A stretch of DNA of 5,203 nucleotides, from assembly GCA_007116535.1 (NCBI GenBank), contig SKIG01000179.1, positions 1 to 5,203 of the forward strand. Direction: 5' to 3'. Positions 1-5,203 of the stretch are shown piece after piece. Positions within the stretch are counted from its first letter, which is position 1, and each line of letters opens with the position of its first letter. Below the pieces are notes generated by a model, which saw only the letters and a program-made list of their open reading frames with translations, had not been told where the DNA came from and did not search any database. Source of the stretch: Psychroflexus sp. (lineage in GTDB: Bacteria > Bacteroidota > Bacteroidia > Flavobacteriales > Flavobacteriaceae). The position numbers and the translations under genes were made by a program.

Positions 1-1230
1 AAATATGACGATCCTGATGCGCCTGGAAGAATCACTCATTTTCAAGCATTAGCAACAGCAGTTTCTGCAACGGTTGGCTTAGGAAACATTGCAGGTGTTG
101 CTGTTGCCATTTCATTAGGTGGCGCCGGAGCTACCTTTTGGATGATAGTCGCAGGACTACTTGGGATGTCTTCCAAATTTGTTGAATGTACTCTCGGTGT
201 CAAATACAGATTTATCAACAACGAAGGGAGAATTTTTGGTGGTCCAATGAACTACCTTCGCTATGGACTTGAAAAAAGGAATCTTGGTAAATTAGGAAAA
301 TTCCTTGCTGCATTCTTCGCAGTACTTGGAATTGGCGCCTCTTTTGGTGGCGGAAATATGTTTCAATCCAATCAGTCCTTTGAAATCCTTTCAGCTCAAA
401 TACCATTTTTAGACGCAAATGACGGACCGATTTTCGGAGTTTTTATGATGATTTTAGTCGCAGTAGTTATTATAGGAGGAATCAACAGTATAGCTAAAGT
501 AACGGGAAAAATTGTTCCTCTAATGGCAGGGGTATATATTCTCGGAGCGCTAATTGTAATTGGAATGAACATTAGCAATATTGGTCCTGCATTTGCAGCT
601 ATTATAGATGGAGCATTTAGTCCAGATGCACTAAAAGGCGGATTTATAGGCGTGCTAGTTGTTGGGTTTCAACGTGCAGCATTTTCCAACGAAGCAGGAG
701 TTGGGTCAGCAGCAATAGCACACTCAGCGGCTAAAACTAATCATCCGCCCTCAGAAGGATTTGTAGCCCTACTAGAACCTTTTATAGATACAGTAGTGGT
801 TTGTACGTTAACCGCATTGGTACTTATTTTTACAGGAAAACATGAAATTGATGGTGTTTCTGGAGTTGAGCTTACATCAGCGGCTTTCGGTAGCGTAATT
901 TCTTGGTTTCCATACATATTATCTGCAGCAGTCTTTTTATGTGCATTTTCAACTATGATTTCATGGTCTTATTACGGAATGCGTTCGTGGACTTACATCT
1001 TTGGCAAAAGCAAAAGGTCAGAAATTATATACAAACTTTTTTTTTTATTTTTTGTAGTTTTGGGAGCATCTGTAAGTTTAGGCGCAGTACTTGACTTTTC
1101 AGACATGATGATTTTAGCCATGTCATTTCCTAATATAATAGGCCTTTATATAATGTCAGGTGAAGTCAAAAAAGATTTGAATGATTATTTTATAAAAATG
1201 AAAAAAGGAGAACTTTTTAAACGAGAATGA
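1..1230 (+). CDS. Sodium:alanine/glycine symporter, AGCS family (5'-truncated by window edge)
   Basis: Inner-membrane carrier that imports alanine or glycine with Na+ (family knowledge; substrate inferred). The frame is open from base 1, so the gene starts outside the window; 409 codons are visible before TGA at 1228-1230. The first ATG, at 142, is not the start, because the residues before it are typical of the family: HFQAL near visible residue 13-17, then [13 protein letters not shown] near 22-34. Further AGCS marks are FGGPMNYL (about 79-86), [10 protein letters not shown] (228-237), and [16 protein letters not shown] (about 259-274). Several strongly hydrophobic segments are visible, for example near 101-115, 144-159 and 170-187, and the protein ends in a charged tail. 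Families of this type usually run about 450-550 residues, so roughly 50-100 are missing. A 10-T run lies in frame at 1037-1046. The next gene follows after 25 bp. Confidence 0.93.
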   Translation, partial: KYDDPDAPGRITHFQALATAVSATVGLGNIAGVAVAISLGGAGATFWMIVAGLLGMSSKFVECTLGVKYRFINNEGRIFGGPMNYLRYGLEKRNLGKLGKFLAAFFAVLGIGASFGGGNMFQSNQSFEILSAQIPFLDANDGPIFGVFMMILVAVVIIGGINSIAKVTGKIVPLMAGVYILGALIVIGMNISNIGPAFAAIIDGAFSPDALKGGFIGVLVVGFQRAAFSNEAGVGSAAIAHSAAKTNHPPSEGFVALLEPFIDTVVVCTLTALVLIFTGKHEIDGVSGVELTSAAFGSVISWFPYILSAAVFLCAFSTMISWSYYGMRSWTYIFGKSKRSEIIYKLFFLFFVVLGASVSLGAVLDFSDMMILAMSFPNIIGLYIMSGEVKKDLNDYFIKMKKGELFKRE

Positions 1231-1255
1231 TGTATGAATAAATAAACTTTTATCC

Positions 1256-2137
1256 ATGAAAAAGCCGTCCAACCAATTCTTTTTGAAGAAGTATACCAAG
1301 TCTCAACAAAGAGGCATACTTTTTTTGTTGATTTTATTGATAGGTAGTGTAGGTTACAACTACTACTACTTCAACTACTTGCTTGATAATTCAACATCTA
1401 TAAGTTATGATGAAGACTTGTTGCTGCGTTTCAACTCATCTGTCGATTCAATTCGGTTGGCAAGAGAAGAAGCACGAAAGACAAAGCCTAAGTCAGTAAA
1501 AATCAATTTTATTAGCGAATACAATGCCTACAAAATTGGCTTAAGTCCAAGCGAATACGATGCTATAATTGACTACAATCAGTCTGGAAAATGGATTGAC
1601 TCAAAAGCTACTTTAGCAAGTATTACAGGGATGAGTTTGTCAAAACTTGACAGTATTCACACTTTCCTGATTTATCCTCAGTACAAGAATAACTTTCAAA
1701 GTACTCCTTCAAATTCAAAAGTATCTTCACTTCCAAAAAAAGATTTGAATTTAGCTTCAGCAGAAGAACTTGGGACAATTAAAGGAATAGGAGAGGTTCT
1801 GTCTGATAGAATTATAAAGTACAGAACGAAAATGGGTGGTTTCCGTGATGAACTTCAATTAAAAGAAATTTACGGGCTAAAATATGATGTCTACAAAAGT
1901 TTGGTCGAAACTTTTGAAGTAAGAAATAAAACAGATTTTGAAAAGCTCGATTTGAAACAAGCTAGCCTTTTAGAATTAACTGAAATCCCATATTTCAATT
2001 ATGAGCTTGCAAGAAATATAAAAAGATTTGTCGATTTAAGAGAAGGTGATGTTGATTTTGACGATTTGATAAAAATTAACGATTTTCCAACATCAAAATT
2101 AGAAGGAATAAAGTTATATTTGGAAATTAATGATTAA
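1256..2137 (+). CDS. Membrane-anchored helix-hairpin-helix (ComEA-like) repeat protein
   Basis: A 293-residue protein of a type common in Bacteroidota and usually annotated only as helix-hairpin-helix protein; the exact role is unknown. A basic N-terminus (KK, KKYTKSQQR) precedes one hydrophobic segment at about 20-39, suggesting an N-in signal anchor with the rest outside the inner membrane (inference). Three related modules follow: about 83-140 (degenerate), 163-221 (best, with LNLASAEEL, KGIG at 176-179 and GGFRDELQLKEIYGL) and 230-291 (degenerate, LDLKQASLLELTEI). The middle one matches the ComEA DNA-binding hairpin, so DNA contact outside the membrane, as in uptake, is possible but unproven. 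The start at 1256 is the only choice: an in-frame TGA at 1235-1237 lies upstream with no other ATG between. There is no Shine-Dalgarno sequence, only an A/T-rich leader. It lies between the transporter and the dehydrogenase with short gaps. Confidence 0.85.
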   Translation: MKKPSNQFFLKKYTKSQQRGILFLLILLIGSVGYNYYYFNYLLDNSTSISYDEDLLLRFNSSVDSIRLAREEARKTKPKSVKINFISEYNAYKIGLSPSEYDAIIDYNQSGKWIDSKATLASITGMSLSKLDSIHTFLIYPQYKNNFQSTPSNSKVSSLPKKDLNLASAEELGTIKGIGEVLSDRIIKYRTKMGGFRDELQLKEIYGLKYDVYKSLVETFEVRNKTDFEKLDLKQASLLELTEIPYFNYELARNIKRFVDLREGDVDFDDLIKINDFPTSKLEGIKLYLEIND

Positions 2138-2169
2138 ATCATATTCTTAATTCCAAAAATAGCACTAGA

Positions 2170-3336
2170 ATGAATTTATATTTTACAGAAGAACACCAAT
2201 TATTTAGAGAAAGCCTTAGAGACTTTTTACAGAAAGAAGTCGTACCTCATATCGATAAATGGGAAGAGCAAGGAACTATTGAGCGCTTCATTTGGGAGAA
2301 ATTTGGTGAAATGGGTTATTTTGGATTAACCTATCCTGAAACATACGGAGGTTTAGGCTTGGATATATTTTACATGGTTATTTGGTTAGAAGAAATGCAG
2401 CGCATCAATTCAGGTGGATTTGCTGCTGCTATGTGGGCGCATGCATACCTGGCAATGACACATCTTAATGTCGAAGCTTCAGAAGAATTAAAATCAACAT
2501 ATTTAGCAGATAGCATTGCGGGCAAGAAAATCGGGTGTTTATGTATCACCGAGCCATTTGGTGGTTCGGATGTTGCAGGAATGAGAACAACAGCAAAAGA
2601 AGACGGTGATCATTTCATAATAAATGGCTCTAAGACATTCATTACAAATGGTGTTTATTCTGACTATTTGGTGGTTGCCGCTAAAACAGACCCTGAGTTA
2701 GGAGGTAAAGGAATCAGTATTTTTCTAATGGATAGAGAAATGCCGGGCATTTCAGCAACAAAATTGAATAAGTTAGGCTGGAGAGCATCTGATACCGCAG
2801 AACTAGCCTTTGATAATGTAAAAGTACCTAAGACACATCTTCTTGGTGAACGAGGAAAAGGCTTTCAATATATAATGCAGCATTTTGCTTCTGAACGTCT
2901 GATTATGGGAATCAATGCTCATGCTCGTGCAGAATATGCATTAGAATACGCACTTCAGTATATGAATGATAGGGTTGCCTTCGGAAAAAAACTAACAGAA
3001 TTTCAGGCACTTAGACACAAATTCGTAGAGCGAGCTAGTGAAGTAGAAATGGTAAAGCAATTCAATTACACTATTGCCAAGCGAATGGATATGGGAGATT
3101 ATGTAGTTAAAGAAGCTAGTATGTCAAAAATGCTTTCGACTAAAATTGCAGATGAAACCATTTATGATTGTTTACAATTTTTAGGGGGATATGGATATAT
3201 TGAAGAATATCCACTAGCAAGAATGCTACGTGATTCGAGACTTGGTCCAATAGGAGGAGGTACTTCAGAAATACTGAAAGAAATCTTAGCTAAAACAATT
3301 ATAGATAAAAAAGAGTACAAGCCTGCGGCGAAGTAA
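2170..3336 (+). CDS. Acyl-CoA dehydrogenase (long-chain/isovaleryl-like active site)
   Basis: A cytoplasmic FAD enzyme that forms the 2,3-double bond in an acyl-CoA and passes electrons to electron-transfer flavoprotein. Its 388 residues are full length for the family: helical N-domain about 5-117, beta middle domain about 120-217, helical C-domain about 229-378. Signature 1 is CITEPFGGSD at 125-134; signature 2 begins at Q336 with QFLGGYGYIEEYPLARMLRD. At the place where medium-chain enzymes carry the catalytic glutamate (YEGT), this protein has Gly363 in IGGGTSEI. Instead Glu242 in ASERLIMG falls where long-chain and isovaleryl-CoA dehydrogenases have their base. This points to a long-chain or branched-chain substrate, but the sequence alone cannot decide between fatty-acid beta-oxidation and leucine-type degradation. 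The start follows the previous gene by 32 bp without a Shine-Dalgarno sequence. No partner beta-oxidation gene is nearby. Confidence 0.95.
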   Translation: MNLYFTEEHQLFRESLRDFLQKEVVPHIDKWEEQGTIERFIWEKFGEMGYFGLTYPETYGGLGLDIFYMVIWLEEMQRINSGGFAAAMWAHAYLAMTHLNVEASEELKSTYLADSIAGKKIGCLCITEPFGGSDVAGMRTTAKEDGDHFIINGSKTFITNGVYSDYLVVAAKTDPELGGKGISIFLMDREMPGISATKLNKLGWRASDTAELAFDNVKVPKTHLLGERGKGFQYIMQHFASERLIMGINAHARAEYALEYALQYMNDRVAFGKKLTEFQALRHKFVERASEVEMVKQFNYTIAKRMDMGDYVVKEASMSKMLSTKIADETIYDCLQFLGGYGYIEEYPLARMLRDSRLGPIGGGTSEILKEILAKTIIDKKEYKPAAK

Positions 3337-3381
3337 TTTCAAAGAAGTAAACTAGTTGATGATTTTTTTATTACTAAATTG

Positions 3382-3408
3382 CAAGCATTTAGTAGTTAAT
3401 GATGCTTG
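3382..3408 (+). promoter_or_regulatory. Hairpin over the recombinase start codon
   Basis: CAAGCAT at 3382-3388 is exactly complementary to ATGCTTG at 3402-3408, with a 13-base loop. The first ATG (3399) lies in the loop and the second (3402) in the stem. An outer helix can add five pairs, AAATT 3376-3380 with AATTT 3412-3416, across a small internal loop. In mRNA this could limit initiation. The pairing is seen; the role is inferred, and chance pairing in AT-rich DNA is possible. Confidence 0.35.
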
Positions 3409-4283
3409 ATAAATTTGATGATTATTTAAGGAACGAAAAGAAATTTTCTGTTCACACACTTACCTCTTACATAAAGGACGTTTCGTCATTTATGGAATAT
3501 GCAGAGGAAGTTTTTGAAATCACTAAGCCAAATGATATTACATATGTAGTAATAAGAGAATGGATTGTTTTTTTGACAGAAAGCAGCATTTCTCCTCGTT
3601 CTGTTAATCGTAAATTATCTAGTTTACGGAAATATTTTTCTTTTTTGCGCAAGGAAAATTTTCTAAAAGAAGACCCGCTCTTGAAGCACAAATCTTTAAA
3701 AGTGAGTAAGAAAATTCACCCTCCTGTTGCTGAAGAAGAAGTAGCAGAGGTGTTGCAATATATAGATGAGGTTGAAGACTTTGAGAGTCTCAGGGATTTA
3801 CTTTTGATTGAATTGCTCTACACAACAGGAATCCGAAGAAATGAGTTGCTTACTCTAAAAGAAACAGATGTCTCTATGACAGAAAACCTTATAAAAGTAA
3901 CAGGAAAAAGAAACAAGCAAAGAATTATTCCTTTACTTAATGTAGTTGTAAGTCATCTAAATAAATATATGAAGATGAAGCAGGAACGCTTCGGAGCGTA
4001 TACTTCATCACTTTTTGTGACCAACAAAGGAAAAGAGTTGTATCCTAATTTTATATACAGAGTAGTTACATATCATCTATCTAAGGTTTCAAGTAAACAA
4101 AAAATTAGTCCCCATATTTTGAGACATGCCTTTGCTACACATTTATTAAGTAATGGTGCCGAGCTTAATTCAGTAAAAGAACTTTTAGGTCATGCCTCGC
4201 TTTCTTCGACTCAGATTTACACACATAATAATATAGGCATGCTAAAAAACACGTATCTTAATGCACATCCTAGAAGTAAATGA
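3399..4283 (+). CDS. xerC: Xer-type tyrosine recombinase (XerC/XerD)
   Basis: Site-specific recombinase of 294 residues, the usual Xer length, expected to act with a second Xer protein at dif to resolve chromosome dimers (family knowledge). The N-terminal SAM-like core-binding domain covers about 1-85, including the SPRSVNRKLSSLRKYF helix, and the catalytic domain about 106-280. All six catalytic residues are present: Arg146 (TGIRRNEL), Lys170 (TGKRNK), His239 and Arg242 (PHILRHAFATHLL), His265 (LLGHASL) and Tyr274 (TQIYTH). The Arg-Lys spacing of 24 and His-Tyr spacing of 9 equal those of E. coli XerD. XerC versus XerD cannot be settled from one paralogue; the symbol follows common usage for the copy next to tuf in Bacteroidota. 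Two adjacent ATGs (3399, 3402) are both possible starts. There are no att sites or cargo genes, so it is a housekeeping enzyme and not a phage integrase. Confidence 0.92.
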   Translation: MMLDKFDDYLRNEKKFSVHTLTSYIKDVSSFMEYAEEVFEITKPNDITYVVIREWIVFLTESSISPRSVNRKLSSLRKYFSFLRKENFLKEDPLLKHKSLKVSKKIHPPVAEEEVAEVLQYIDEVEDFESLRDLLLIELLYTTGIRRNELLTLKETDVSMTENLIKVTGKRNKQRIIPLLNVVVSHLNKYMKMKQERFGAYTSSLFVTNKGKELYPNFIYRVVTYHLSKVSSKQKISPHILRHAFATHLLSNGAELNSVKELLGHASLSSTQIYTHNNIGMLKNTYLNAHPRSK

Positions 4284-4284
4284 C

Positions 4285-4327
4285 TTTTATTTTTAAGTCT
4301 ATTTTGTTGAAAAACAGATAAATAAAA
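4285..4327 (+). terminator. Possible weak AT-rich stem-loop after the recombinase gene
   Basis: Just after the TGA, TTTTATTT (4285-4292) pairs with AAATAAAA (4320-4327). Inside this, TCT (4298-4300) pairs with AGA (4316-4318) and TTTT (4302-4305) with AAAA (4311-4314) around a 5-base loop. The stem is nearly all A-T, interrupted by an internal loop and one mismatch, and no T-run follows, so it is a poor intrinsic terminator. It may only reflect base composition. Confidence 0.22.
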
Positions 4328-4360
4328 AATATTTAAAAAAACATAAAAAAAGTTTTTTTA
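4320..4360. promoter_or_regulatory. Phased A-tracts upstream of the tRNA-tuf promoter
   Basis: Runs of A at 4324-4329, 4335-4341 and 4345-4351 and a T-run at 4353-4359 have centres about 8-12 bp apart, close to one helical turn. Such phasing is known to curve DNA, and A/T-rich tracts upstream of stable-RNA promoters can act as UP elements binding the RNA polymerase alpha subunit. The tract lies 18 to 58 bp upstream of the -7 element. The role is inferred. Confidence 0.45.
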
Positions 4361-4385
4361 AATGAAATTTAAGTATGTATATTTG
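4354..4385 (+). promoter_or_regulatory. Bacteroidota-type promoter for the tRNA-tuf operon
   Basis: TATATTTG at 4378-4385 matches the Bacteroidota -7 consensus TAnnTTTG exactly. About 20 bp upstream, the T-run ending at 4359 offers only a partial -33 box (TTTT instead of TTTG). Transcription would begin near 4390-4393, about 27 bases before the first tRNA. I saw no other exact match to this motif in the intergenic regions. Confidence 0.6.
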
Positions 4386-4418
4386 CAATCCGAAAATTGA
4401 CTAGTTCAAGTTTCAAAT

Positions 4419-4492
4419 GCCGATGTAGCTCAGCTGGCTAGAGCAGCTGATTTGTAATCAGCAGGTCGTGGGTTCGAGTCCCTCCATCGGCT
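4419..4492 (+). tRNA. trnT: tRNA-Thr (anticodon UGU)
   Basis: A 74-base cloverleaf. The acceptor stem GCCGATG/CATCGGC is perfect. The D-stem is GCTC/GAGC, the anticodon stem GCTGA/TCAGC, and the loop TTTGTAA puts anticodon TGT at 4453-4455, reading ACA. The T-loop is TTCGAGT. The T-stem GTGGG/CCCTC contains one T-T mismatch (4469 with 4483). The discriminator is T at 4492 and CCA is not encoded, so it must be added by the CCA enzyme. It is the first gene of the tRNA-tuf cluster. Confidence 0.97.
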
Positions 4493-4518
4493 CAAATAAG
4501 TTCAGTAAAATTAGGTTC

Positions 4519-4601
4519 GGGGAGATACTCAAGCGGCCAACGAGGACAGACTGTAAATCTGTTGGTTTTCACCTTCGCAGGTTCGAATCCTGCTCTCCCC
4601 A
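4519..4601 (+). tRNA. trnY: tRNA-Tyr (anticodon GUA)
   Basis: An 83-base class II tRNA with a long variable arm, as expected for bacterial tRNA-Tyr. The acceptor stem is GGGGAGA/TCTCCCC and the anticodon stem ACAGA/TCTGT. Loop CTGTAAA gives anticodon GTA at 4553-4555. The T-loop is TTCGAAT. Discriminator A is at 4601, with no encoded CCA. It lies 26 bp after tRNA-Thr(UGU). Confidence 0.97.
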
Positions 4602-4634
4602 CAAAAATTGTTTTACTTTTAGTAAGATGAAAAT

Positions 4635-4707
4635 GCGGGAGTAGCTCAGTTGGTAGAGCGTCAGCCTTCCAAGCTGAATGTCGCCGGTTCGAACCCGGTC
4701 TCCCGCT
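4635..4707 (+). tRNA. trnG: tRNA-Gly (anticodon UCC)
   Basis: A 73-base cloverleaf with acceptor stem GCGGGAG/CTCCCGC and anticodon stem TCAGC/GCTGA. Loop CTTCCAA gives anticodon TCC at 4668-4670, reading GGA and probably GGG. The T-stem GCCGG/CCGGT closes with one G-U pair. Discriminator T is at 4707; CCA is not encoded. It lies 33 bp after tRNA-Tyr. Confidence 0.97.
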
Positions 4708-4742
4708 CAAAATGTAAAGCAGAATAGGCTTAAAATTATTCT

Positions 4743-4814
4743 GCCGACGTAGCTCAGGGGTAGAGCGCTTCCTTGGTAAGGAAGAGGTCACGAGTTCAAA
4801 TCTCGTCGTTGGCT
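4743..4814 (+). tRNA. trnT: tRNA-Thr (anticodon GGU)
   Basis: A 72-base cloverleaf. Acceptor stem GCCGACG/CGTTGGC includes one G-U pair. The anticodon stem is CTTCC/GGAAG, and loop TTGGTAA gives anticodon GGT at 4775-4777, reading ACC and ACU. T-stem ACGAG/CTCGT is perfect and the D-loop is short. Discriminator T is at 4814 without encoded CCA. It is the last tRNA before tuf, 107 bp upstream of its start. Confidence 0.97.
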
Positions 4815-4826
4815 CAAGCATTTTTC

Positions 4827-4856
4827 GAGTCATAAGCAAAAGCTTGTGTCTCTTTT
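4827..4856 (+). terminator. Hairpin plus T-run in the tuf leader (attenuator, terminator or processing site)
   Basis: GAG (4827-4829) pairs with CTC (4850-4852) and, beyond one T-T mismatch, CATAAGC (4831-4837) pairs with GCTTGTG (4842-4848, one T-G pair) around an AAAA loop. TTTT follows at 4853-4856. This has the shape of an intrinsic terminator, though the T-run is short. As no clear promoter lies between it and tuf, full termination is unlikely; partial read-through, or a role in separating tRNA from mRNA, fits better. The 3' arm can pair instead with bases 4881-4891 (see findings). Confidence 0.5.
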
Positions 4857-4921
4857 AGTATTTTAAAGTTTCGAATTTTTAGAGTAAACACTAATATATA
4901 ACTAAGATTAAATAAACAATT

Positions 4922-5203
4922 ATGGCAAAGGAGAATTTTGATCGCTCCAAACCACACTTAAACATTGGTACTATTGGACACGTAGATCACGGAAAAGCTA
5001 CTTTAACTGCTGCAATTACAAGAGTACTTGCTGAGCAAGGTTTCTCAGAAGCATCTGCTTTTGATCAAATCGATAATGCACCAGAAGAAAAAGAGCGTGG
5101 TATTACTATCAACTCTTCTCACGTAGAGTATGCAACTGCAAATCGTCACTATGCACACGTTGACTGTCCAGGTCACGCAGATTACGTAAAGAACATGGTT
5201 ACA
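4922..5203 (+). CDS. tuf: Elongation factor Tu, N-terminal 94 codons (3'-truncated by window edge)
   Basis: Cytoplasmic GTPase that delivers aminoacyl-tRNA to the ribosome. The visible part is the start of the G domain: the [20 protein letters not shown] opening, P-loop [10 protein letters not shown] (19-28), switch I ERGITI (58-63, with Thr62) and DCPGH (81-85, with catalytic His85). Against E. coli EF-Tu the register is exact without gaps through these motifs. The odd point is Ala26 (codon GCT at 4997-4999) directly after the P-loop lysine, where EF-Tu normally has Thr (Thr25 in mature E. coli numbering), a Mg2+ ligand. ATG at 4922 follows an A/T-rich leader with no Shine-Dalgarno sequence and matches the family start. 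It follows four tRNA genes, which fits co-transcription. About 300 codons lie beyond the window. Confidence 0.98.
   Translation, partial: MAKENFDRSKPHLNIGTIGHVDHGKATLTAAITRVLAEQGFSEASAFDQIDNAPEEKERGITINSSHVEYATANRHYAHVDCPGHADYVKNMVT

Noticed and set aside
142..144. ATG at 142 as the start of the transporter gene
   Set aside because: The frame is open to base 1 and the upstream residues are family-typical (HFQAL, GLGNIAG), so the true start lies left of the window.
215..578. Two overlapping minus-strand frames of 60 and 67 codons inside the transporter gene
   Set aside because: Both are antisense shadows of a conserved coding region with no recognisable protein content.
903..1094. A 63-codon + strand frame inside the transporter gene
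   Set aside because: It overlaps a well-conserved AGCS coding region in another frame and has no family features.
1360..1380. Short CTA-rich repeat (tyrosine-rich stretch) in the helix-hairpin-helix gene
   Set aside because: It encodes the end of the membrane segment, has only three exact tandem units and needs no special explanation.
3467..3691. A 74-codon minus-strand frame inside the recombinase gene
   Set aside because: Antisense shadow of a gene with intact catalytic motifs.
3399..4814. Recombinase gene next to tRNA genes as a sign of an integrated mobile element
   Set aside because: The protein has standard Xer length and motifs, no tRNA-end duplication or cargo is visible, and a xer gene next to this tRNA-tuf operon is usual chromosomal order in Bacteroidota.
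4492..4839. A 115-codon reading frame on the minus strand
   Set aside because: It lies antisense across the last base of the first tRNA, the three other tRNA genes and part of the tuf leader. Its protein (GRAGFEPAK, RPGSNRRHSAWKADALPTELLP) is the well-known false translation of antisense tRNA genes found in many databases.
4857..4921. A separate promoter for tuf
   Set aside because: No TAnnTTTG match is present; A/T-rich stretches such as TAATATATAA are too unspecific to call.
1..5203. CRISPR array, insertion sequence, toxin-antitoxin pair or defence system
   Set aside because: No spaced direct repeats, transposase, terminal inverted repeats or small paired genes were found; the window is ordinary core chromosome.

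Overview
The window looks like core chromosome from an AT-rich member of the Bacteroidota. The clues are an EF-Tu N-terminus of Bacteroidota type, a TAnnTTTG promoter element, start codons without a clear Shine-Dalgarno sequence (A/T-rich leaders instead), and tRNA genes that do not encode CCA. I cannot place it below phylum; a marine Cytophagales or Flavobacteriia relative is only a guess. Every gene is on the + strand.

Region by region: (1) 1-1230 is the 3' part of a sodium:alanine/glycine symporter (AGCS family), cut by the left edge. (2) 1256-2137 encodes a membrane-anchored protein with three helix-hairpin-helix repeats, one of them clearly ComEA-like. (3) 2170-3336 encodes a full-length acyl-CoA dehydrogenase with its catalytic glutamate in the long-chain/isovaleryl position. 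(4) 3399-4283 encodes a Xer-type tyrosine recombinase with all six catalytic residues. (5) 4284-4418 is a very AT-rich intergenic stretch with phased A-tracts and a Bacteroidota-type promoter. (6) 4419-4814 holds four tRNA genes, Thr(UGU)-Tyr(GUA)-Gly(UCC)-Thr(GGU). (7) 4815-4921 is a leader with a strong hairpin, followed by the first 94 codons of tuf, cut by the right edge.

The first three genes are tightly spaced (25 and 32 bp gaps) and may be co-transcribed, although their functions (amino-acid uptake, DNA binding, acyl-CoA oxidation) do not form one obvious pathway. The tRNA-tuf part is a translation operon with the same gene order as the E. coli thrU-tyrU-glyT-thrT-tufB operon. tuf is probably read from the promoter before the first tRNA, with the leader hairpin acting as an attenuator, partial terminator or processing site.

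I found no undescribed multi-gene system, mobile element or CRISPR array. The points most worth a second look are an alanine in place of the Mg-binding P-loop threonine of EF-Tu, the switch-like pairing in the tuf leader, the absence of hpf (and rpsU) from a place where they usually sit in this phylum, and a hairpin covering the start of the recombinase gene.
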